DNA from: Megaustenia siamemsis
Lineage: Eukaryota > Mollusca > Gastropoda > Stylommatophora > Ariophantidae
Assembly (NCBI GenBank): GCA_032433765.1
Contig: JAVIAB010000102.1
Coordinates: 7,813,507 to 7,877,506, forward strand
Direction: 5' to 3'
Length of the DNA stretch: 64,000 bases
The translations under genes were made by a program, and so were the position numbers. Numbering within the stretch: position 1 is the stretch's first letter; each line of letters starts with the position of its first letter. Below, in pieces: positions 33,937 through 45,400 of this stretch. The notes beneath the pieces were generated by a model that did no database searches, had not been told where the DNA came from, and saw nothing but the letters and a program-made list of their open reading frames with translations.

Positions 33937-34770
33937 AAGTACTAACCATGACCAGCTCATCGTGTGTCATGATGTTGTCCATATACAAGTACTGACCACG
34001 ACCAGATCATTGTGTGCCATGATGATGTCCATATACAAGTACTGACCACGACCAGATCATTGTGTGCCATGATGATGTCCATATACAAGTACTGACCATG
34101 ACCAGCTCATTGTGTGTCATGATGATGTCCATATACAAATACTGACCATGACCAGCTCATCGTGTGTCATGATGTTGTCCATATACAAGTACTGACCACG
34201 ACCAGCTCATTGTGTGTCATGATGTTGTCCATATACAAATACTGACCATGACCAGCTCATCGTGTGTCATGATGTTGTCCATATACAAGTACTGACCATG
34301 ACCAGCTCATCGTGTCATGATGTTGTCCATATACAAGTACTGACAATGTGACCAGCTCATCGTGTCATGATGTTGTCCATATACATTTACTGACCATGAC
34401 CAGCTCATCGTGTGTCATGATGTTGTCCATATACATTTACTGACCATGACCAGCTCATCGTGTGTCATGATGTTGTCCATATACAAGTACTGACCATGAC
34501 CAGCTCATCGTGTGTCATGATGTTGTCCATATACAAGTACTGACCATGACCAGCTCATCGTGTGTCATGATGTTGTCCATATACAAGTACTGACCATGAC
34601 CAGCTCATCGTGTGTCATGATGTTGTCCATATACATTTACTGACCATGACCAGCTCATTGTGTGCCATGATGTTGTCCATATACAAGTACTGACCATGAC
34701 CAGCTCATCGTGTGTCATGATGTTGTCCATATACAAGTACTGACCATGACCAGCTCATCATGTGTTCTGA
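33937..34770. repeat. 50-bp minisatellite (copy 2, right part), about 17 copies
   Basis: Resumes mid-unit (ACAAGTACTAACC) right after the Penelope fragment and ends in the same final unit as copy 1 (CATCATGTGTTCTGAC). Confidence 0.97.
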
Positions 34771-35155
34771 CTTTTAAAAAGTATGGAAGATATGTTCAGT
34801 TGTATACACATACACACACACACACCTCTACTCTTGCTAAACTCAAGTAATCTCCCTTACTCTAGACTTCCTGTACCAACTCAAAAGCTGATTGGTTTAT
34901 TTAGTAATACAACAAAGGTATATGCATGAATATAAAACCATATAAAAACATATAGAAACATACAAGGCTCCAGCAATATGAATATAAAATAATTGTACAT
35001 GGTTAACTATATACAAATATGTATTGGCTTGTATATCAGTCAGCCAAATAGATATTTATATATATATATACACATTTGCATAAATAAATAAATATATGTA
35101 GAATATTCAAATCATCATCAACTTATCAGCTCCATTTTATCCAATATTGTTGATA
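34771..35155. other. Non-repetitive block, copy 2
   Basis: Near-identical to 26131-26515. Confidence 0.45.
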
Positions 35156-35158
35156 TCT

Positions 35159-36240
35159 TCAAACAATGCTCACTTCTGTCAATGTTATACCTATGTGCTC
35201 ATAAATATATTGAGTTATTTGCAGGTCATCATCATTGCACTCCGAACATGTCCATAGGTGCTCAGATCCCCTCATCAGTAATTCCTGCAGTGTCCAACGA
35301 CTGACGACTCCAGTACTGTGTTGGTTGATAAGTCTTCTTACACGCCCACTAAGTTTCTCGTTTCTGGCTGTGCCCATCTTAACTCCCATCTCTTTCATAT
35401 AAAGGAGTGACGTGGACTCATGGTTGTCGAAGTCCTGTCCCCTTCCCACTTCCCAGGGGGCATTGATGATGTCCCACGAGATCCATTGGTTGACAGTCTT
35501 CAACAACACAGCTAGCTAACCTGTCCGCTCTTTTATTTCCACGTACTCCCGCATGTCCAGGGATGTAGACAAAGGTGACCTCATGTATTTTTTACTTCTG
35601 CAATGACTCTACCTACTGCCTGTGTACAAAGCCCACCTCCACTTTTCTTATCATGCTCATCGAACCACTCAGTATGTAGGCGTGGGCGTAGTCTTGTGAC
35701 TCTAACCAGATGAATGCCCTGGTCACTGCCATCATCTCCATAGTCATGCTACTCTTGGTCATAACGTATGCACCACTGTCTTCCTTGACTATTTTGCCTG
35801 CCAAGTGTGCTGTAAATGCCCGTGCACTCCTTTGATGTCGTATAACTAATCGTCTGTATAGATGACTGCATCTTTCTCATTGGTGTTATCCCAGATGAGA
35901 CTGTTGACCTCGGTATTGACCACGACTGAGTTCTGTTCCCTACATTTCCTGTTGAGTGTGATAATACACAAGAATGTCTGAATGACGTAGACACTGGTAT
36001 CCACTCCTCGCCAGAGTTGATAATGGTAAGTCCACAGACCTGTCTGATGACATATTCTGCTTAGCGCCCCCCCTCCACATGATTTGCCCCTAGCTTTAGC
36101 CTGACACCTTTCCCTTCCCAATGGAGCAGCCATTGTTGTGTGTGCTACGTCATCATAATGGCTCATCGTATATCCCTAGACCAGCCATATGCGAATCTTA
36201 TGGTCTGTTGTTAGATGTGCGACGGGATAATCTGACAACT
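35159..36240 (-). mobile_element. LINE F body with RNase H (copy 2)
   Basis: Decodes the same decayed RNase H (AYILSGSMSMIRKV here, one D changed to G). Same stops as copy 1. Confidence 0.85.
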
Positions 36241-36253
36241 AACTGTGTATTAT

Positions 36254-36945
36254 TTATTATTATATGTATTATTATAAAACTATGATCATAAACAAAGAAA
36301 ATTCTCAAGACCTACAATTAAATATCACAGTTGAGGGAATACATCTGGAGACAGTCCAGAGCTACAACTACCTGGGACATACTATACCCAATGATGGAAA
36401 ATGCAAAATTGAAATAAACAAAAGATTAGGTATGGCAAAAAGTAATTTTAATGCCATGAAAAATATACTAACAACAAAACAAATATCAACAGGGCTGAAA
36501 CTAAGAATGGCAAAATGTTACATCTTCTCAATATTCCTGTATGGTGCAGAAACATGGACATTAGACAAGAAAACAGAACATAAAATTGAAGCCTTTGAAA
36601 TGTGGATTTCTAGAAGAATAGGTAGAATTGGATGGAAACAAAAGATAACAAACGATGAAGTTTTAAAACAACTGAAAATAAAAAAATAAAAAGAGAACTA
36701 CTAAATACAATTAAGACAAGACATCAGAAATTTTTGGGGCATGTTAAAAGACACAACAGCCTACTAAAAGTAATATTAGAAGGAAAAATACAAGGTAAAA
36801 GAGGCAGACCAAGACTAACATGGACGAGTAACATCAAAAGATGGACAAGTCAATCTATGACAGCATGCACCATCAAAGCAAGAAACAGAGTGGAATGGCG
36901 ATCCATGGTAGCCAACCTTCATTGTGGAGAAGGCACTCGATGATG
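36254..36945 (+). mobile_element. LINE A copy nested in LINE F (copy 2)
   Basis: Same insertion site as copy 1 (AACTGTGTATTAT at 36241-36253). The frame is better kept than in copy 1 at the 5' end (SYNYLGHTIPNDGKCKIEIN) but has a stop after LKQLKIKK. Confidence 0.93.
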
Positions 36946-36954
36946 AACTGTGTA

Positions 36955-37470
36955 TATATGTTCAGAATTGGAGTCAAAAATGATGCCCTAACATTATCAA
37001 GCGCTAAACATTTTAAAAAATATGACGATCATCATTTTCAAGAGGAAGTGAACTTCCGGTCAATATGGTGGATAGGCGGCAGGAACCAATGAAGGTTATG
37101 TATGAAAGTGTTCCTTGTTGCAGTTTCCTCATATTCCAAGCCCAGCTTGTTGCATGAGCTACTGAGTTAAGTGCTCTGTGCACACCGTAAGCTGTGTGTC
37201 TCATCCGTTTTTATCATGTTTCGATACTCCCTTTATTTACGATGAATGATGACATTGTATGACAAGGAACAGTTGGCTGTGTTCACTCTCTGTGCGGTTT
37301 CGCCTTATGTCTTTTGGCGTGTGCTGAGACTGCTATGATGGGGACTACAGCTACTTTTCTTTGTTTGGGAGATGAGTTAGTAATTTGGATGATTTCACTG
37401 GCACGGGCGGTTGAGCAATTATGGATTTTAATTCGTTTGCAGTGATACCGGGGCCCTCCATAACCATAAC
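36955..37470 (-). mobile_element. LINE F end; start of a partial third duplication copy
   Basis: Matches 20250-20745 and 28328-28845. After CCATAACCATAACC the sequence leaves the duplication; no third array follows. Confidence 0.85.
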
Positions 37471-38225
37471 CTTTCCATTTGTTGAGCTTATGGTACAATG
37501 GATGCTCTTTATATATATAACTCACAGCTTTTATTCCATGTCAGAGTGTTCCAGAGCAGCAATTCCCAACCTTTTTTCAAGTCATAATCCCAAATTATAG
37601 AGGCAAGGTGACTTGCGACCACGATACATTAAAAAATAATCTTCTAATTGGGTAAAATGAAAACACATAGAAAATAGATTTTTCATTAAAAAATCATTGA
37701 AAATCATGTTAACTTACGAGATATTTAATGTGATGATTGAAATTGTAACTCATTAACAAGCTTGAAAATTTGTGACTGAGTTTTCGTTAATGCCAACCTC
37801 ATGTCATTCTCAATTTTTATTTTAACTGTTCCTCCCTGCCTCCAACAGCCTCAGTCCTTCTCAAGTGAAGTTGCAGTAGAGATTCCTTAATACTGCTACT
37901 CCATCTTTCTCTGGGTCTACCTCTGGCACTTAAAATACCTGAGCTTTCTAGGCTTCACAAAAAAAGAGCTTAATAAATAATAGGTAATTTATGAGTTTAG
38001 CTGTCCAAATTATTTCTGTTTTGAGTAACATCCCCTTGCACTTTATTCAGCCATTTCCTAATCCATCATTACAAGACTTGTGGGTTAGGGTTACCCTAAA
38101 TCTACAAATAAATTTAAATGCACAAAAACTACAAGCAGTTGATTAGTAGAAATAATTTAGGCACTTAAACTCATAAATTACCAAGTAAAATATAACCACC
38201 ATCCCTTCTCTTCAACTTTCTCACT
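37471..38225. other. Unassigned stretch with a possible hAT-type end
   Basis: GCAATTCCCAACCTTTTTTC followed by GACTTGCGACC at 37550-37620 resembles the end of hAT-type MITEs. The matching opposite end is not found. The rest is AT-rich without coding signal. Confidence 0.35.
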
Positions 38226-38226
38226 A

Positions 38227-38523
38227 ATGCCTGACTACTTCCATGGGTCTTATCATTCTATTTATTCGGTGTATCTGGGGTTTGAGATCCAGGATGTACT
38301 GCAAGACCCAATCATCAACACTGATGGCTCAATCAGAAAGGGTGGCTGGGCTTTTGCTGTGTATTCTAATGGAAATTTGATAGAGAGAAGTACAAGAGCC
38401 TACAGGACAACTACTTCCAGCACATGTATGGAGATTGAAGTTGTGAAAGAAACTATCACATGGCTGGTTAAAAGACCAACACATGTGGTCATATTGACTG
38501 ATTCACATAGTAGGTTTCACTGA
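38227..38523 (+). mobile_element. LINE RNase H domain fragment
   Basis: The frame has all three acidic positions of RNase H: INTDGSIRKGGWAF (D), SSTCMEIEVVKETITWL (E) and VVILTDSHS (D). It then stops. It belongs to a LINE of the RNase H-bearing type, possibly LINE E. Only this domain is readable. Confidence 0.75.
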
Positions 38524-38559
38524 ATTGACAATATGCTTCGCAGATAATTGGTGCAACTG

Positions 38560-38940
38560 CTCAATGTGCCTCACGTTAACGGCCCAACTTGGATTATACT
38601 GCCCGAGGCATGAGAAGACAAGTTGGCAGGGTCTGTCATTGTGCAGGCGACCTTGGAAAAGGACATAAATGAAATTGTTAGGACTTTAATGAGACCAACT
38701 ATTACAGAAAGGTCAGAACGAAGCAAAAAATAACCTACATTTTCAATGAATGGTGGCGTGCTGACGTCGGATGTGTTGGGCCAAAAGGCGCAAATATAAC
38801 AGTTATACTGCAAACCACAACACAACGTACACATGTCCACTACGTCCTTGTAAGGGCGGATGATGAAGAGGAATATTCTAGTCTACCACGATACTCTAGA
38901 ATACTTTAGTCATCGGGCGAACGCAACCAACCAACCAATG
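38560..38940 (+). mobile_element. Old dispersed repeat (host sequence of the family G empty site)
   Basis: Reverse complement matches the two pieces that flank family G at 16.88-17.29 kb (CAACACAACGTACACATGTC, GGCGCAAATATAAC). Contains an ACTACGTCCTTGTAAGGG end. The type is unknown. Confidence 0.55.
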
Positions 38941-39248
38941 AATGGTGGAACATGACACCACGAAGGGTGAAATCAGAACGGCACCCTCAATGCAAAAGAG
39001 TGCAACATGTTCAATCAAAGCAGGACAGGAACAATCAATAGATGAACACTTCGATAGTTGCTGGAATGGGCAGTAGTTCAGATATGGGAATACCCTGACT
39101 GCAATGATACCAATCTAAAACAAAGGCTAAAGGACTACTCGATATAAGCACCAATTTTCTAGCATTTCTTAAAAGTACTTAAAATAATACAATCAAATTT
39201 ATAAAAGTTTCACAGTCCCTTCTTTCGAGACTTGTCTCCACCTGCCAA

Positions 39249-39442
39249 TCATAATGCTTTCAATCTTTTCAGTAGTTTTTCTGCTTCCGACTCATCCTCT
39301 TTCAGATGCCTCCTATGTCCTTTGTTTTTCATATTTTCACGATTAACATTCGCACTGTCGTCAAAGTTGTTCTCTTTTAAGATGGAGCTTTCCAACTGGC
39401 TCTGACGGGACTGGTTCTTGGATATTTGGGCCCGTCTGTTGG
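39249..39442 (-). CDS. DIAPH: Formin exon 9 of 9 (terminal, basic tail)
   Basis: Two bases plus 63 codons and TGA (39249-39251): NRRAQISKNQSRQSQLESSI onward, ending LLKRLKAL. The junction reads RTPRAAG-A-NRRA, like the tail right after DAD in other diaphanous proteins. Acceptor CAACAG. No clear AATAAA signal was seen just downstream. Confidence 0.88.
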
Positions 39443-42400
39443 CTGTTGGAAGAGATCAATATTTAGCTGTTAAATCAAGGAGATCATGAGACTAAAATGA
39501 AACAGATATCAGAGTTGTCTGTCACTGAAAACATGTATATGCTTCTACAGCTAAACATTTAAAGTGATTAGAAGTTCTACTACTTGGGCACACTATAACC
39601 AGTGATGGAAAATGTACAACTGAAATAAACAAAAGAATAGGAATGGCAAAAAGTAATTTTAATGTCATGAAGAACATACTAACATCAAAACAAATAACAC
39701 CAGGGCTAAAACTAAGAATAGCAAAATGTTATGTTTTCTCAACATTCCTATATGGTGCAGAAACATGGGCATTACATAAGAAAACAGAACAGAGAATTAA
39801 AGACTTTGAAATGTGGATATATAGAAGAATAGGTAGAATTGGATGGAAGGAAAAGAAAACAAATGATGAAGTCTTAAAACAACTAAAAATGAAAAGAGAT
39901 CTACTAAACACAATTCAAATATGGCAAATGCGAATCTTGGGCCATGTTAAAAGACACAACAGCCTACTAAAACTAATCCTGGAGGGGAAAATACAAGGTA
40001 AAAGAGGCAGACCAGGACTAACATGGACGAGTAACATCAAAAGATGGACAAACCAGCCTATGACAACCTGCACCATCAAAGCAAGAGACAGAGCAGAATA
40101 GCGCTCCATAGTAGTCAGCCTTCGATGTGGAGATGAAGTTATATCTTAAAATGTGAACATTTCTGTGGTAAAATATGAACACTACATCCTCCCCAAACTC
40201 TCAAATTTATTAAGCAATTACAAAGCTGAAGCAGAGGCCCTTAAAAATGCTGCAAAACTGGCTACCCAGCACAAAAAATGATATTCACAAAAAATTGCTG
40301 ATACAGACCAACACATTGTCAGTCGTTAACAGCTAAAAAAAAATAAATGAATCATGAAAAAAGGGGATCAAAACAGACACAGAGAGAAAACTTATAGCAG
40401 AAAAAACCATAGACGACAATTACCAACAGGACAGGACTCTTGGTCTCACATACACATTTATGGCTCTGCTACAAATGCCACTAGAAGTGGATGAAGTGTT
40501 TTTCTGAGGTTAAATAACTTAGGAGAGATTATTAAATCAATAGCCGAAGGGAAGTTCTCAAATAATAAAAAATCTGAAACAGAGGCCCTTAAAAAAGCTG
40601 CAAAAATGGCTATCCAGCACAAAAATGATGTGCAAAAGAGATTGGTGTCAGTCCTAACAGTACTAAAACCCTCAGGAATAGTGAGCTAGATGACTTGAGA
40701 ACAACCCTAGACCAACTGTGCAATAACTTCCAGAAAGTGGTCATCCAGCAGATACCATCACACTGTCATATACAAGAAAACTAATGCACAGACAAACTAG
40801 CTAAAGAGGGAGGGAGATTACCACAAAAGAACCATCTGGTCAGCTACGATAAAGCCAAATCCATTATCAAAGGCCAGTATCATGAAAAATGGAAACAAGA
40901 AAACCGAAAGTATAGGAACGGATACCTCCAACTATTAAGGAGGGCTAAGTCATCATACTTCGTCTACACACTGGCCACATCAGTATGATAAACCACATGC
41001 TCACCAAACTCAAAATAGGAACTGGTTATGGAAGGCCCCTGTATCACTGTAAATGAAATAAAATCCATAAATGATCAACCACCCGTGCCAGCGTAATCAT
41101 CCGAATTAATATCTCATCTCATCATATTTTTTGTTTAATGTATAGCGCTTGATGATGTTAGGTCATCGTTGTTGACACCATTTCTGAACATATAAACACA
41201 CAGTTAGTCGTCAGATTATCCCCGTCGCACATCAAATAACAGACCTTAAGATTAGCTTATGACCAGTCTATGGATTGACGATGAGCTATTACGATGATCA
41301 CTCAAAATGGGAACTACCAGCCAAAGCCACTATACCCTGGATAACATGACAACAAAACATGTTCTACAGGATTGCCCCCAGTACACAGACCTGAAGAGGA
41401 TAGTGTGGACCATGCCCACCTCCCTGGAACAGAAATTACACAAGGCAACCGAATCACTGAAACAGACAGTTGCCTTCATGAGAGTCAGTAGTCCTAGTCT
41501 GAATGAGACATGATCGCAGAAGAAGATTTTCAAATTGCACAGATTTAATATGGTTCTGCTCACTTTGTTTTTTTTTTCACTACTTTTTCTGGTATCATCA
41601 TCATCATCATCATCAAGTACCGGGCCTGCTGGCGTAGGTGATCATGTCTCTCCACAACTTTTGATCTCGACAGTCATTTATCATTTCTGTTGTTGACCTT
41701 CTGCAAAGCCATTCTCTTAAGCTGTCTGGTATCTTTTCTCTTTGCTTCCCTCTATCTCTTCGACCCTCAATTTTTCCAGTTGTTACAATATATTCCAGTT
41801 GTTCTCTTCTGATAACATGGCCAAAAAATGTTTGTTTCTTCCTAACATTGGAAATTAGCTCTCTATTTGTTTTGGCCTCTTTCAAAACGTTTTCATTACT
41901 CTTCTTAGCTGTCCATGGTATTTTCAACATTCTTCTGTAAAACCACATTTCTACAGACTCCAGTGATTTTCTTGTCTGTTGTCTTATTGTCCATGATTCG
42001 CATCCATATGTTAAGATTGGCTCAACATAACATTTAAGAACTCTTTTTCTTGTTTCTATTGTCAAAAATGGATTACTTAGTATCTTCCTCATTTTTTGGA
42101 AATCTGCTTTTGCCTGAGCCATTCTGCATCTCACCTCTTTTGTACATCTTCCGTCTGCGGTTAACAAAGTTCCCACATATTTAAATTCATTTACCTGTTT
42201 TAATATTGCTCCATCTGTCTTTATTGTGCACTGAGGTGATGGTATAACCAATAAGAAAAATAACTCAAGCTCAAATACAAACCTCCAGCTGCCCTTGGAG
42301 TTCTGTGTTTGCCTTCTCTACAAACACTAAAGGCAGACCCAGTTTTTAGGGCTTCCAAGAGGCTATCCATGACACCTTCCTGATTATCATCTGAAAAAGC

Positions 42401-45400
42401 ATCAGAAATAAAGAACAATTTAGTATAATAAGTGGTGTGTGCGTGCGTGCGTGCGTCCCCCCCCCCCCAAAGAGGTAAGACATTCTGAATGTTTCACTCT
42501 GAATCTGTGGTTTCTTACTTCCCTATAGTCTCTGGTTTTCAAATTTTCAACTTCAATGTTAAGTCAGTCTTATTATATGGCTGTGAAAATGGGGAACAAC
42601 AAAAATGACAATCATGAAGATACAGACCTTCATTAATGGATGTTTATGCAGGATAAAAGGATGAAAATGGCAGGACAAAATCACTAACATAGAATTATGG
42701 AAATGTACCAGTCAAATACCAGTGGATAAAGAGATACAGCGAAGACGATGGCGTTGGATAGGAAACACACTGCGGAGACTAACTGAGAGTATTACACAAC
42801 AGGCCCTTTTTTAAATCCCCAGGGGAAAAGATAGAGGAAGACCAAAAATTCTTAGAGAAGACATAGAAGCAGAGATGAAGATAATGGGAAAGACATGGAA
42901 TGATCTTAAAAGAATGGCAAGAAATAGAACAGCTCAGAACAGGCTGAGTCCTTTACTTTTTGCTTTCTTTCACTATAATGTCCAACATTTCTTAATTTCT
43001 AAAATTTACATTAAAAAATGATTTTTTTAAAAAAAAGTAAGATTTCTACTATCTTCACAATAAGCTTTGTAAAATATCCCCATAATTACAGAACACCCTC
43101 ATCAGAGCAATATGGATCATGCTGCGTGCTGAGATCTTCCTGTGGACATTATCTGAATATAGTATCAACAGCCCATTGAATAAATACTATGAGACATGCT
43201 GTCTTTACATTGACAATCATTGCAATCTTTCCTCATCAAGGCCAGCTCCTTGTCGAGGGGATGGGGCTTAACAGTCACCAGGGACTGAAAACCAAGACTG
43301 GCCAGGCCTTCCTACACCCGAGCAAGACCAGTCTGCTCTATCAAGTTTAAGTGCTGAAGTCGGAGGCAACCAGCCAAAAGGTTTCTCTACATCAATCAGG
43401 ATGCCACGCACTCATGCCAATGGGAAGTATGTCTATAACCGCAAATCGAAATGGCACTCGCCCTGTGATGGACACTCAGGCAGGTGCATCGCCGGACCCT
43501 CAGCCTCGAAAGGGCCCAACCTCTATTACTGGATGTCCTTCTCAACCGCTCTGTGGAGTCAGGGGGCGAGAGAATAGAGCTACTGGCCAATCCAAAATAA
43601 GACCACTCAAAATAATGCACTGGAATGCTGAAGGCATCAACAGCAAAAGAGATGGGTACAGTAAAAAGATAGAATTAGAAAATATCCTGCATGAAGAACA
43701 AATAAGCATATGCTGTTTGCAGGAAACCCATCTAAACAACGACATAGCATTGGAGATTAGGGGATACCAGTGCTACCGATCTGACAGAAAAAACAGACAA
43801 AAGGGCGGAATACTGACACTTGTAAAGAACAACATTAATGCATGTCAGATTGAAGTGTATATGGATGGGGCGAAATATCAAATACTGCACCTCAGGACAG
43901 GAAATACAGACTTTCACCTACTTAACTACTACTGTCCGAGTGACCGCCCACTAGCACTAGACAGTTACATTAAAAGAAAGAATAATTGTATGTGGAGACT
44001 TTAACAGCCATTCACAGAGCTGGGGCTATGAACATATGGACAAGAGAGGTGAAGAGCTTGAAAATTGGCAGGATGACAATGGGCTTACACTATTAAACCA
44101 AACAACAGATCCACCAACATTCTACTCTAGATCATGGCATACCACATCTACCACAGATCTTGCTTTCAATTCACCAGACCTGGATTGGAATATCACACAT
44201 ATTGTTGGGAAACAAATTGGAGGCAGCGACCACCGGCCAGTCTTTTTAGCGGTGCAAAATGAGGCCGTTAGGGAGAGCAGCACTCTCTCCAGATAGAATT
44301 ACAAAAAGCCAGAGTGGAAAATGTATCAACATTACACCAGTGTACTGACTAAAGATATAAATACAGACAGAGACATCAACAAAATAGTTGATGAATTCAG
44401 TAGACTAATAATACAAGCTGCCAGTGAAACAATACCTAGAGAAGGAAGGTTCAACAGGCACACAACTAGATACACCGGTTACATACCATCATAAGAAACA
44501 GATAATCAAATCAATCAGAGGACCACAAGCCCCAAATCAGAATGCCTTTCATAATATGAATAGATATGAACAAGTTATCATTATACGCCTCAGAACAGGA
44601 CACAATCGACTCCATAGAAACATTTATACAAAATTCAAGATCGGCACCTCAACTACTTGTACATGTGGACTGGCGCCCCAGACTGCTGAACACATACTTC
44701 AAAACTGCACTGAATATAGTAGACTGAGGAAAATCCAGTGGCCCATAGATACAGCACTACAGACAAAACTATATGGGCCACTGCAAGAATTACAAAAAAC
44801 TGTAAAATTTATACAGGAAACGACATTGCAGATATAGACAGTACTTTGGGCGAACGAAAGATAGATAGATAGATTGCAATCTTTCACACCTTATACGACT
44901 AAAAGGGAATGCATCTTAAAAAAAGACCAACTTTTTGAGGAGAGATCAGAACCCAATTTTTCGACTCTGTACCAAAAATGTACACCTTGATAGTCATTTG
45001 AACTGAATGCACTCAAGATTGTTGACATCTTCTTCTTCTTCTACCTTTCAGCTCCCTGTGGAGCATAGGTCTTCAACAAACACTTTCTAAGTCGTTTTGT
45101 TTTGTGCCATTCTTTTAAGACTGTTGACATACTTTGTGTATAATATGCTATCGCGGAATTAGTGACCTTTCGATGGACAAAATAACTTTTAAAATAAAAA
45201 AGTGAGAGAAGATTCCAATTATGCTTGTGATTAATCTACAACCTTGCTGTGACTGCTAGATCTCTGAGTCAAGATGAATGTTGTCTAAATTCAAGGGTCA
45301 AGGCATACAAATGCAAAGCTGCAGTAAAGCTAATTGTAAGGAGACATTAAAAGAAAATATAGAAAAAATGGTATAGTTAGAGCCTTACATAATAAGTAAA

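Larger units (their letters stand above)
28328..36954. repeat. Segmental duplication, copy 2
   Basis: Same order as copy 1. It is longer because of a longer 74-bp array and a 0.75-kb Penelope insertion, and shorter in the 50-bp array. Confidence 0.95.

Noticed and set aside
38090..38105. Telomere-like GGGTTAGGGTTA
   Set aside because: Only two units, interior location; chance.
43351..44296. Host endonuclease or DNase gene
   Set aside because: It is an EEP domain with a LINE leader, frameshifts and a GATA tail: LINE E.
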